A stretch of 40,310 bases of DNA from Prevotellaceae bacterium (GTDB lineage: Bacteria > Bacteroidota > Bacteroidia > Bacteroidales > Bacteroidaceae): the NCBI GenBank assembly GCA_022508585.1, contig JAFLUU010000002.1, positions 1 to 40,310 of the forward strand. Direction: 5' to 3'. Positions 9,346-17,903 of the stretch are shown here, one piece after another (positions within the stretch are counted from its first letter, which is position 1; every line of letters begins with the position of its first letter). The notes below the pieces were generated by a model. It saw only the letters and a program-made list of their open reading frames with translations. It had not been told where the DNA came from and searched no databases. The position numbers were made by a program, and so were the translations under genes.

Positions 9346-10415
9346 CACACTTAGAGCTTTTTGCAGGTATTGGAGGCTTTCGTAGAACTTTGGAGTTATT
9401 AACCAATGATGGTATAATGGACTTTGAAAGTGTGGGTTTTTCAGAAATAGATGCTAAGGCAATTTTAACATACACATCTAATTACAATACTGAGGGTGAG
9501 GTATTCCTTGGAGATATAGTAGCTTTTACAGCAAATACTAATAATATAGCTAACCTCCCCGACTTTGATTTTTTGTCTGGAGGTTTCCCTTGTCAGACAT
9601 TCAGTATGATGGGTAGTAAAGCTGGATTTGAAGAGGAAAGAGGGCAACTTTTTTTTAGGATTATTGACATCCTTGCAGTGAAGCATCCTAGGTATGTACT
9701 TCTTGAGAATGTAAAAAATCTCTATACTCACGATGGAGGAAACACATTTGCACGTATAGTACATGAGTTAGAACTACAAGGATACAATGTTATTAGTAAT
9801 ATCTTTAATACTCAAGATTATCATTTGCCACAAAAGAGGCGTAGAGTGTTAATCTTTGCAACACTTGACCAATTACCAGAGGGTGTTGATGAGTTATTTA
9901 CTCCTAAAAATGTAGCAGCTCTGTTTGATGAGCACTATCTTGAACTTGGCGTATCTCACTATGATACTGTATTGGATGTACTAGCACATCAAGTACACCC
10001 AAAGTATTTCTTGTCTGAAAGAATAAAACCAACTATTCTTGCGAATGGGTCAGCTAACTTTCGGTCAAGATCAGATATTAACCAAATCATTGCAAGAACT
10101 CTAACTGCCTCAATGCACAAAATGCACAGAGCTTGTCAAGATAATTATTATAGCCAGGATTTTATTGACACCAATGGCTCTGTTAATCCTGTTGAGAATA
10201 TGACAAAGGAACAGTTGGCACGATTACCGATTAGAAAACTTACACCAGAGGAAGCTTTTATGCTTCAAGGTTTCCCTGCCACTTTTGCTGTTAATGGCAG
10301 ACATGCAGGAGTAGCTGACGGTGCTTTATATAAACAAGCTGGCAATGCTGTTAGTATTAACACCATTTACGCAGTATTGTATTTTCTAATCACTAACAAC
10401 ATAATGACAGAATAG
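9342..10415 (+). CDS. DNA (cytosine-5) methyltransferase 2
   Basis: Motifs ELFAGIGGFRRTLE, GGFPCQTFSMMG, LLENVKNL, QKRRRVLIF, TPEEAFMLQGFP, QAGNAVSINT. ATGA overlap with the upstream MTase. Confidence 0.94.
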   Translation: MTHLELFAGIGGFRRTLELLTNDGIMDFESVGFSEIDAKAILTYTSNYNTEGEVFLGDIVAFTANTNNIANLPDFDFLSGGFPCQTFSMMGSKAGFEEERGQLFFRIIDILAVKHPRYVLLENVKNLYTHDGGNTFARIVHELELQGYNVISNIFNTQDYHLPQKRRRVLIFATLDQLPEGVDELFTPKNVAALFDEHYLELGVSHYDTVLDVLAHQVHPKYFLSERIKPTILANGSANFRSRSDINQIIARTLTASMHKMHRACQDNYYSQDFIDTNGSVNPVENMTKEQLARLPIRKLTPEEAFMLQGFPATFAVNGRHAGVADGALYKQAGNAVSINTIYAVLYFLITNNIMTE

Positions 10416-10418
10416 CTT

Positions 10419-11483
10419 ATGTTTTTTACCATCAATTCAGAAAGAAAGATAGGCTACAAAAAACTATCTAGAGCTGACTTGGGGTTAAGTCCAACAAGTC
10501 ACCAGACCCATATCGGTCTTTATGAAAACATGTTAGATTTTTTAGATAATGCAGATACCACTACTGCTATGCTTATCTATGGTAACTATTGCGATATTCT
10601 TAATTGTGATTTTGACCGCATAGAAAATCCAGATGGTTCTTATCGTAGCCCAAAGATAAGGAAAGGTACTACAGGGGGGAATACCATAGTAAAGCAAATT
10701 AGAACCTTTGCAACAGCAAATCCTCAAAGGAATTATTTTTTAATTTGGTTTGGTTTAGACAACAATGAGCTTCTCTTTTGGTTAATAGACGACACCTCTA
10801 ATGATTATTTACAGATTAGTAGTTATCTCCCAAGAACTAACAAAGTATACGATGCCTCACAAATTGATTTTTCCATATTGTTATTTTACATAGAGGATAA
10901 AATAAATAAGGTTTCTATTAAAATACAGCAAGAACTTGAAATAACAGCACAAACAGGAGTAAATATATCAAAAAGAAGGTATAAACCTATTGATATCGAA
11001 AAGGCTCAAAATAGATATAAAGAGACAGGCAGGAAGGGTGAGGAACTCATAAACGAGTATCTTGGCCACCAACAACGGCAAAGCTTGATACACTCTTTTA
11101 CTTGGGAGAATAAAAATAGAGAGTCTGGGAAACCATTTGACTTTATTATTAATCCAGGAAGAGGTGATGAACAATATATTGATGTAAAATCAACTCTTTA
11201 TAAGTTTGAGCAGCCTCTAATTTTTAGCAATGGAGAAATACACTTTATCCAAAGTGTTGCTAATGAGAAATATTCTGTATTTAGGGTCTATGATATGAAT
11301 AATATTAAATCAAAACTTAGAATTTGTAAAAGCTGCCTACAATATATGAGAATGTTAGACGGAACAATAATTAGTTTTCAAAAAGAGATGGCAATAGCTG
11401 CTGCAAATGTGCAAGAGATGAAAATAGCGATCAAACCAAATAATACAACCTTTGGCAACATCTTAGATGCAATAGTTTTGTAA
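10419..11483 (+). CDS. Putative type II restriction endonuclease with C-terminal DUF3883-like nuclease domain
   Basis: C-terminal GRKGEELINEYLGHQ...FTWENKNRESGKPFDFIINPGRGDEQYIDVKSTLYKFEQPLIFSNGEIHFI...YSVFRVYDM resembles DUF3883 (PD-(D/E)XK-like: E, D, D-V-K). Operonic with two MTases. Confidence 0.75.
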   Translation: MFFTINSERKIGYKKLSRADLGLSPTSHQTHIGLYENMLDFLDNADTTTAMLIYGNYCDILNCDFDRIENPDGSYRSPKIRKGTTGGNTIVKQIRTFATANPQRNYFLIWFGLDNNELLFWLIDDTSNDYLQISSYLPRTNKVYDASQIDFSILLFYIEDKINKVSIKIQQELEITAQTGVNISKRRYKPIDIEKAQNRYKETGRKGEELINEYLGHQQRQSLIHSFTWENKNRESGKPFDFIINPGRGDEQYIDVKSTLYKFEQPLIFSNGEIHFIQSVANEKYSVFRVYDMNNIKSKLRICKSCLQYMRMLDGTIISFQKEMAIAAANVQEMKIAIKPNNTTFGNILDAIVL

Positions 11484-11533
11484 AAATAAAAATGTTGACA
11501 TAAGACTTTAGTGAGAGTTGAGAGTGATGAGTT

Positions 11534-11674
11534 TTGAAATTATCCGAACCCATTATTGATAAAATAGACAAAATCTTCGTCAAACATTATGGTTTCACCG
11601 AAGAAGAATTAGATTTCATCATTAACTACGATATCAAATATCGTATGGGTGATGAATTAGGTAATAATGAATAA
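11534..11674 (+). pseudogene. C-terminal remnant of an adenine-specific (Eco57I/PglX-type) DNA methyltransferase
   Basis: Not in the supplied ORF track. Reads LKLSEPIIDKIDKIFVKHYGFTEEELDFIINYDIKYRMGDELGNNE*, with an in-frame TGA at 11528-11530. Resembles the usual C-terminal end of such MTases. Confidence 0.6.
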
Positions 11675-11692
11675 TAATCGAATCAATAAGTT

Positions 11693-13669
11693 ATGAAATC
11701 TCAATCCGTAGAATTAACATCAACAGGCATTCGTAGAATGCTAAAAAAGTATACTCCCGAAAGGGCTATTGCAGAATATATATGGAATGGATTTGACGCA
11801 AAATCTAAAGTTATAACTCTTGAATTTGAGTTCGAATCTCAAGAGTTGGATACTATGAAGTCTTTGACTATTTCCGATACAGGAAATGGTATTTGTTATG
11901 ATGACTTACAGTACAAATTTAGACCAATATTGGAATCTCAAAAACGTCATGCAACAGATGAAGGAGATTTTGTCAGAGGTAAAAACGGATATGGACGTTT
12001 AACATTCTTCAGATTTGCTAATTATGCAACATGGGACACAACATATGAAAAAGAAAATAAGAGATACAATTATAAAATAACAATAGATGGTAGTAACTTG
12101 GCGAAATATACTCCAACAGATAAAATTGAAGTAACCAACAATGTCGGAACTCGCGTTAAGTTCGTGAATCTATCTGAAGAAATTTCAAATGCTTTTATTG
12201 AACATAAATTAAAGCCTTTTCTAAGAGCAGAGTTTGCATGGTTTTTAGAGTTAAACTCAGAATTTAAAATACTTATTAATGGAGAAGAACTTATTTGTAC
12301 TTCAATTATTGAAGACAATATTTCTATGCAAATTGATGCTTGTGGCAAAACATTTAATTGTAAATATCTCCTTTGGAATGTTAAACCTAATGATGAATTC
12401 TCTCGATTTTATTTCTTAAATAGTTCGTTAGATGTAAAAGGAACAAAAACTACTTTGTTGAATAAAAAAGGAGATAATTTTTGGCATAGTATAGTTATTA
12501 TAGACGATTTCTTTGACCAAGAAATGCTGGAGTGCAAAGCAGACAAAACGATTTCTCCGGGATTATTTGAAGATAAAAATGCTAGAAAAACATATAAAAG
12601 CCTGATTGAGAATCTAAATGAATTCTTAAAAAGAAAAAGAAGACCTTTTTTAAAAGAACAAGCGAATGTTTTGATAAATTCTTATCACAGAGATAAGGTT
12701 TTTCCCTATTTCGGTAATTCAGAATGGGAAGAAAAAAGAAAAGAGGAATTGGAGGAACTTGTTAAAAATTTGTATGAAGTAGAACCTCGAGTCTTTTTAA
12801 AGCTTAATACAGAGCAAAAATCAATATTTCTTCAGTTGCTAAATTTAATTATTGATAGTGGTGAGAGGGAAAGTCTGTTTAAAATCATAGGCGAAGTTGT
12901 AGATTTGGATTCAAATGACAGAAAAGAGTTTGCAAAACTGTTAGATACAACAAGATTGAAATATGTAATCTCTACAATAAAATTGATAAAAGATAGAATC
13001 TTAGTGCTTGAAGATTTAAAACAGTTAGTTTTCAATCATGAATTAAAAGCTGGTGAGGTCAAACATTTACAAAAATTCATAGAAAAGCATTATTGGATAT
13101 TTGGAGAAGAATACCGTTTTATTTGTGCAGAAGAAGTGAAATTTGAGGAAGCATTACGCAAGTATTTATATGTTTTAAGAGGTGTCGATGAAAAAACTAT
13201 CATAGAGCATCCTGATAAATATAAAGAAATGGATCTGTTTTTGTCTGGTACAGAATATAGAAATGGAGGGCCCCATAATTTAGTTGTTGAAATAAAGAAT
13301 CCAACAACAATCAAAGTCCTTACAAATAAAGAATATGGCCAAATTGAGTCTTATATAGATGTTATTATGAACAGTGATTGTTTTAACGATAATCGCGAAC
13401 AATGGGCATTCTACCTTATAGGACAGGATTACAACGATATTATCGAGCGTAAAATAATAAACAAAGATACAGGGTTAACAATGAATGCCCCCAACTGTAA
13501 ACTGTATGTGAAGAAGTGGAGTCAAATCGTCAATGATGTCGAACTTCGATTACAATATCTATTGGAAAAATTAAATATAGAAAGAACAAAGTTATCTAAG
13601 GCAAATGTTTTAGACGAGGTAATGGATGAAGTCACTAATAATAGTGCGATAATGAAAACAAATATATAA
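11693..13669 (+). CDS. GHKL (MORC/MutL/Hsp90-like) ATPase fused to a C-terminal Shedu-like PD-(D/E)XK nuclease domain; putative defence protein
   Basis: N-box AEYIWNGFDAK, G1 ISDTGNGI, G2 GKNGYGRL. C-terminal EMDLFLSG...HNLVVEIKNPTTIK, a D-(x)n-ExK nuclease signature like that of Shedu/DUF4263. Confidence 0.78.
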   Translation: MKSQSVELTSTGIRRMLKKYTPERAIAEYIWNGFDAKSKVITLEFEFESQELDTMKSLTISDTGNGICYDDLQYKFRPILESQKRHATDEGDFVRGKNGYGRLTFFRFANYATWDTTYEKENKRYNYKITIDGSNLAKYTPTDKIEVTNNVGTRVKFVNLSEEISNAFIEHKLKPFLRAEFAWFLELNSEFKILINGEELICTSIIEDNISMQIDACGKTFNCKYLLWNVKPNDEFSRFYFLNSSLDVKGTKTTLLNKKGDNFWHSIVIIDDFFDQEMLECKADKTISPGLFEDKNARKTYKSLIENLNEFLKRKRRPFLKEQANVLINSYHRDKVFPYFGNSEWEEKRKEELEELVKNLYEVEPRVFLKLNTEQKSIFLQLLNLIIDSGERESLFKIIGEVVDLDSNDRKEFAKLLDTTRLKYVISTIKLIKDRILVLEDLKQLVFNHELKAGEVKHLQKFIEKHYWIFGEEYRFICAEEVKFEEALRKYLYVLRGVDEKTIIEHPDKYKEMDLFLSGTEYRNGGPHNLVVEIKNPTTIKVLTNKEYGQIESYIDVIMNSDCFNDNREQWAFYLIGQDYNDIIERKIINKDTGLTMNAPNCKLYVKKWSQIVNDVELRLQYLLEKLNIERTKLSKANVLDEVMDEVTNNSAIMKTNI

Positions 13670-13670
13670 T

Positions 13671-14861
13671 ATGAATGTTGGCAAAGTTAATATTTTTATA
13701 AGCTCCACATGTTATGATTTATCGCAAATCAGAAAAGATTTATGTGAGTTTATTATTGGTTTAGGACATAATCCGATATTGTCTGAACAAAATGGTTTTC
13801 CTATTGATCCACGACTTGATAATTGGGAGAATTGTATCAATGCAGTAAAAAAATATGCAGATGTATTTGTCCTCATTATTGGTAGTAAGTATGGGAGTGT
13901 AGGAGATACAGGAAAATCCATTACAAATACGGAATATTTAACTGCGATTCAAAAAGGCATTCCTATTTATACTTTTGCCTTAAAAGAAATGACAACTCTT
14001 TTGCCGATATGGGAACATAACCCTGCTGCGGATTTCTCATATGTTGTAGACAATAATAAAGTTTTTGAATTCCTTGCAGATGTAAGAAAAAAGAGCGGAT
14101 TGTGGAATTTTGAGTTTGAAACAGCCCAAGATATAATGGAAACATTGCGAAAGCAATTGTCTATATTATTCCAAAGTACATTAAAATTGCGAAAGAAAAT
14201 CGTATCATCTCCGTATGAAGATTTATATTCGAGAATTTCAAGCAAGGCATTAAATATATTGATGCAAGAAGAAGAAGGATATGATATAAGATTCTTTATG
14301 CAAGTCATGCAAGATGGTATTATGGACTATCATGATTTGCGAAATGACTATCGTTATTCTATTATTTTGAAACCAATAAATAGACGGCGCAATCTTGATG
14401 ATTTTTTCTTTTGGCTTGACCGTAAACTTGATGAATTATGGAGTTATATAGATTCACTTCACAAATTATCAGATACATTTAAAACTTTTTATAAAGAAAA
14501 TGATGATGATTCTGATATAAGAGGGCTACATTATGTTGCAAGTACCTATGCAGAATTTTACAGAAATTTTCTTAAATGGGGAATAGAAATAAAAGGAATG
14601 ATGGGACCAGATGAATGCAAAAAACTTATGGAAGTTTTAGCAGAAATGCCGTCATTTATAATTGAGCAAATGGAACAATACCCTGCTGAAGTAATGAATA
14701 AAATTCCATTGTGTATAGAGAAAGGACGGCAAGGTACATTAGAAAAAGAGGATTTAATTTTATTTCCATTTAAAATAGAGATTCCTCAAAATTTGATTGA
14801 TGCGTACAAAAAAGAAATGGATAATTTTCAATCTTTAATGGAAGAACGGGAAAAGCAATAA
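13671..14861 (+). CDS. DUF4062 (TIR-like) domain protein with long C-terminal region; partner of the upstream ATPase
   Basis: N-terminus VNIFISSTCYDLSQIRKDLCEFIIGLGHNPILSEQNGFPI...DVFVLIIGSKYGS...SITNTEYLTAIQKGIPIYTFAL is a typical DUF4062 pattern. Starts 1 bp after the upstream stop. Confidence 0.82.
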   Translation: MNVGKVNIFISSTCYDLSQIRKDLCEFIIGLGHNPILSEQNGFPIDPRLDNWENCINAVKKYADVFVLIIGSKYGSVGDTGKSITNTEYLTAIQKGIPIYTFALKEMTTLLPIWEHNPAADFSYVVDNNKVFEFLADVRKKSGLWNFEFETAQDIMETLRKQLSILFQSTLKLRKKIVSSPYEDLYSRISSKALNILMQEEEGYDIRFFMQVMQDGIMDYHDLRNDYRYSIILKPINRRRNLDDFFFWLDRKLDELWSYIDSLHKLSDTFKTFYKENDDDSDIRGLHYVASTYAEFYRNFLKWGIEIKGMMGPDECKKLMEVLAEMPSFIIEQMEQYPAEVMNKIPLCIEKGRQGTLEKEDLILFPFKIEIPQNLIDAYKKEMDNFQSLMEEREKQ

Positions 14862-14934
14862 CCCCAACTTACGATATGTTTAGGGAGATATGTATTTGTA
14901 AAATGGTAGCCGATGACGATAGAAATAAAATGAG

Positions 14935-15089
14935 ATGAATGTAGAATATCTTGGCAATAAGGAACTGCTAAATATATCTGCGAGATTGCAGACCAAATAA
15001 AGTTTGTAGGGGTAACGGAGCAGAGTAGCCTAAATGATTTAAAGGCAGAATACAAACATAAACGAGAGAGTATAGGACGAGGTTTGTAA
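14935..15089 (+). pseudogene. Possible decayed coding fragment in two frames
   Basis: Frame a: MNVEYLGNKELL... (14935). Frame b: GTAKYICEIADQIKFVGVTEQSSLNDLKAEYKHKRESIGRGL* (14961-15089). Together they look like one frameshifted or deleted gene. Confidence 0.3.
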
Positions 15090-15168
15090 GGTGGGGGAAG
15101 ATAAAACGAGTGAAATGGTTCAAGAATTTACTTCTTCCTCTGCTTTGTATGCTTGCAGAATGGTATGT

Positions 15169-16137
15169 TCAAATGCTGACAATAATCTGATTGACCTTAT
15201 CTTCCATAGGTAATGTGCCATCAATCCAATGAATGGTGATGCCGCGGCGTTCCATGCCGCGGAACCATGTCATTTGGCGCTTGGCGAACTGATGAATGGC
15301 AATCTCGAGGTCGTGCACCATTTGGTCGTAACTGAGTTGGCCGATGAGGTGCAAGGTTAAGAACTTGTATTCCAAGCCATAATAGATGAGGTCTTCTGGA
15401 GCAATGCCGCTGTTCAAAAGGATTTGAACCTCGGCGAGCATTCCCTCCTCAAGGCGCTTATGCAGACGCTCGGTGATGCGCTGACGGCGCAACTCGCGAT
15501 CTATAGAAATGCCGAAGACAATCGGAGAAAAGCCCTTGAGATTTGAGTTTTCAGGCGTTTTGTTTTCGGTCTTAAGGGCTTTTCTGGAAATGTCGAGATT
15601 AGTTTCTTGGATGCCCTGCTGATTATTATTGCGCCCTACCTCTATTTCTATCGCTCGGATAGCGCGCTGAGGCGTATCGAGGTCGGTAATATTATGCAGG
15701 GGCTTTAGCGAAGCGAGAATGTCGGTAAGTTCCGAGAGAGTCTTGCCCTCAAGAGAGTTGCGCAACTGCTGATTGATCGGAACGCTGGGTAGATTATATC
15801 CTCTGATGACAGCTTCCACATAAAGACCGGAGCCTCCGCATAGAATGGGCTGCACACCGCGTGATGTAATGTCGTGGTACGCCTTAAAAAAGTCGCGCTG
15901 GTAATCATAGACGGTGTATTTTGTGCCGGCAGGCACGATGTCTATCAAATGATGCCGGATTTTTCTCCCCGCTATGATGTATTCTCCCAAATCCTTGCCG
16001 GTGCCAATATCCATGCCCTTGTAGATTTGGCGACTATCGCCGCTGATAATCTCTGCGTCGAGGCGATTTGCAACGGCAACGGCAAGATTTGTTTTTCCGC
16101 TGGCGGTCGGGCCTATTATTGTCAGCATCTTGTTCAC
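15169..16137 (-). CDS. miaA: tRNA dimethylallyltransferase
   Basis: IGPTASGKTNLAVAVANRLDAEIISGDSRQIYKGMDIGTGK; FGISIDRELRRQRITERLHKRLEEGMLAEV; QFAKRQMTWFRG. Confidence 0.96.
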   Translation of the reverse strand: MNKMLTIIGPTASGKTNLAVAVANRLDAEIISGDSRQIYKGMDIGTGKDLGEYIIAGRKIRHHLIDIVPAGTKYTVYDYQRDFFKAYHDITSRGVQPILCGGSGLYVEAVIRGYNLPSVPINQQLRNSLEGKTLSELTDILASLKPLHNITDLDTPQRAIRAIEIEVGRNNNQQGIQETNLDISRKALKTENKTPENSNLKGFSPIVFGISIDRELRRQRITERLHKRLEEGMLAEVQILLNSGIAPEDLIYYGLEYKFLTLHLIGQLSYDQMVHDLEIAIHQFAKRQMTWFRGMERRGITIHWIDGTLPMEDKVNQIIVSI

Positions 16138-16153
16138 GATGGCGAAGTTACGA

Positions 16154-16189
16154 AAAAAGCTCTTCCCGCCAAAACGGAAAGAGCTTTTT
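16154..16189 (-). terminator. Terminator hairpin downstream of gap
   Basis: AAAAAGCTCTT (16154-16164)/AAGAGCTTTTT (16179-16189). Confidence 0.6.
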
Positions 16190-16210
16190 GTATTGTAAAT
16201 TAAAGTCGTA

Positions 16211-17242
16211 TTACTTCAACTCAGCGAGGTACTTGATAGTACGAACCATCTGAGAAGTGTAAGAATTCTCGTTGTCGTACCAGCTTACAACCTGCACCTG
16301 ATAAGTGTCGTCGTCGATCTTGCTAACCATAGTCTGGGTAGCGTCGAAGAGCGAACCGAACTTCATACCGATGATGTCGGAGCTAACAATCTGATCCTCG
16401 GTATATCCGAAGCTCTCGTTGCTGGCAGCCTTCATAGCAGCATTGATACCTTCCTTGGTAACATCCTTGCCCTTAACAACGGCGATGAGGATAGTAGTAG
16501 AGCCGGTGGGAGTCGGAACGCGCTGAGCGCTACCGATCAACTTGCCATTGAGCTCGGGGATAACGAGACCGATAGCCTTTGCTGCGCCGGTGGAGTTCGG
16601 AACGATGTTCTGAGCACCTGCACGGCTGCGGCGAAGATCACCCTTGCGCTGAGGACCGTCGAGAATCATCTGGTCGCCGGTGTAAGCGTGGATGGTAGAC
16701 ATGATACCGCTGGCGATAGGAGCGTACTTGTTCAGTGCGTCAGCCATCGGAGCGAGGCAGTTGGTGGTGCAAGATGCAGCCGAGATGATAGTGTCGGCGG
16801 GGGTCAGAGTCTTGTGGTTTACATTGTAAACAATGGTGGGAAGGTCGTTGCCTGCGGGAGCAGAGATAACAACTTTCTTGGCGCCGGCCTGAATGTGAGC
16901 GGCAGCCTTCTCCTTAGAGGTGTAGAAACCGGTGCACTCCAGCACAACATCAACACCAAGCTCGCCCCAAGGCAGCTCGGCAGCGTTAGGCTTAGCGTAG
17001 ATAGTGATTTCCTTACCGTCAACGATGATAGAGTTCTCGGTAGCCTCTACAGTGTGCTTGCCTTCGCCGAACTTGCCAGCGAAACCGCCCTGAGCGGTGT
17101 CATACTTGAGCAGGTGAGCGAGCATGCTGGGACTCGTCAGGTCGTTGATAGCTACTACCTCATAACCTTCAGCCTCAAACATCTGGCGGAAGGCCAAGCG
17201 GCCGATACGGCCAAATCCATTGATACCAACTTTTGTTGCCAT
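16211..17242 (-). CDS. gap: Glyceraldehyde-3-phosphate dehydrogenase, type I
   Basis: Start at [20 protein letters not shown]. Catalytic [31 protein letters not shown]. The supplied ORF is over-extended upstream. Confidence 0.97.
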   Translation of the reverse strand: MATKVGINGFGRIGRLAFRQMFEAEGYEVVAINDLTSPSMLAHLLKYDTAQGGFAGKFGEGKHTVEATENSIIVDGKEITIYAKPNAAELPWGELGVDVVLECTGFYTSKEKAAAHIQAGAKKVVISAPAGNDLPTIVYNVNHKTLTPADTIISAASCTTNCLAPMADALNKYAPIASGIMSTIHAYTGDQMILDGPQRKGDLRRSRAGAQNIVPNSTGAAKAIGLVIPELNGKLIGSAQRVPTPTGSTTILIAVVKGKDVTKEGINAAMKAASNESFGYTEDQIVSSDIIGMKFGSLFDATQTMVSKIDDDTYQVQVVSWYDNENSYTSQMVRTIKYLAELK

Positions 17243-17414
17243 AATTTTGTTGTTTTTAGTGAGTTTATAATTAACTTTCGTTGTATTTGTTGTTTTTGTC
17301 GTGCGGATTTTGCTTTTGTAAGCCTTAAATCGCTGCAAAATTACGAAAATCTTTTTATATTTGCAGAGCAGAGTATGTAAAATATTCAAAACCAATATAA
17401 AAATAATCAAGACC

Positions 17415-17807
17415 ATGGGTTTTATTAAGGAGTTCAAAGAATTTGCCATGAAAGGCAATGTGATGGACATGGCTGTCGGTGTTATCATTGGCGGCGCGTT
17501 TGGTAAGATTGTCAGCAGTTTGGTTGACGATGTGCTGATGCCTGTAGTTAGTTTGCTCACTGGCGGCGCGGACTTCACCAAGTTAGCTGTTACTCTCGGC
17601 GAGGGAGAGAATGCTGCTCAGATTTCTTACGGAATGTTTGTCCAGAACATAATCGACTTTCTCATCGTGGCGTTCTGTATTTTCCTCATGCTGAAAGGCA
17701 TCAATAAGCTTAATAAGAAAAAGGAAGAAGCACCTGCGCCCGCTCCTGAACCAAGTGCAGAGGAGAAATTGCTGACAGAAATCCGTGATTTGTTAGCAAA
17801 AAAGTAG
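17415..17807 (+). CDS. mscL: Large-conductance mechanosensitive channel
   Basis: [51 protein letters not shown]; start corrected to 17415. Confidence 0.96.
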   Translation: MGFIKEFKEFAMKGNVMDMAVGVIIGGAFGKIVSSLVDDVLMPVVSLLTGGADFTKLAVTLGEGENAAQISYGMFVQNIIDFLIVAFCIFLMLKGINKLNKKKEEAPAPAPEPSAEEKLLTEIRDLLAKK

Positions 17808-17838
17808 GACGCTGGTCATAAAGCCGACGATAAATCGC

Positions 17839-17870
17839 CTTCTCTCCTCCAAGTGGGGGAGAGAAGTTTT
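17839..17870 (+). terminator. Terminator hairpin downstream of mscL
   Basis: CTTCTCTCCTCC-aagt-GGGGGAGAGAAG followed by tttt. Confidence 0.65.
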
Positions 17871-17903
17871 GGTGTGGCTAATAATAACAAACATAATATA
17901 AAT

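Noticed and set aside
14828-15055. 75-aa minus-strand ORF after the DUF4062 gene
   Set aside because: No recognisable motif; the same region holds possible plus-strand gene scars.
16211-17581. gap ORF extended to 456 aa
   Set aside because: The N-terminal 113 aa overlaps antisense to mscL and its promoter; the standard start [14 protein letters not shown] is at 17242.
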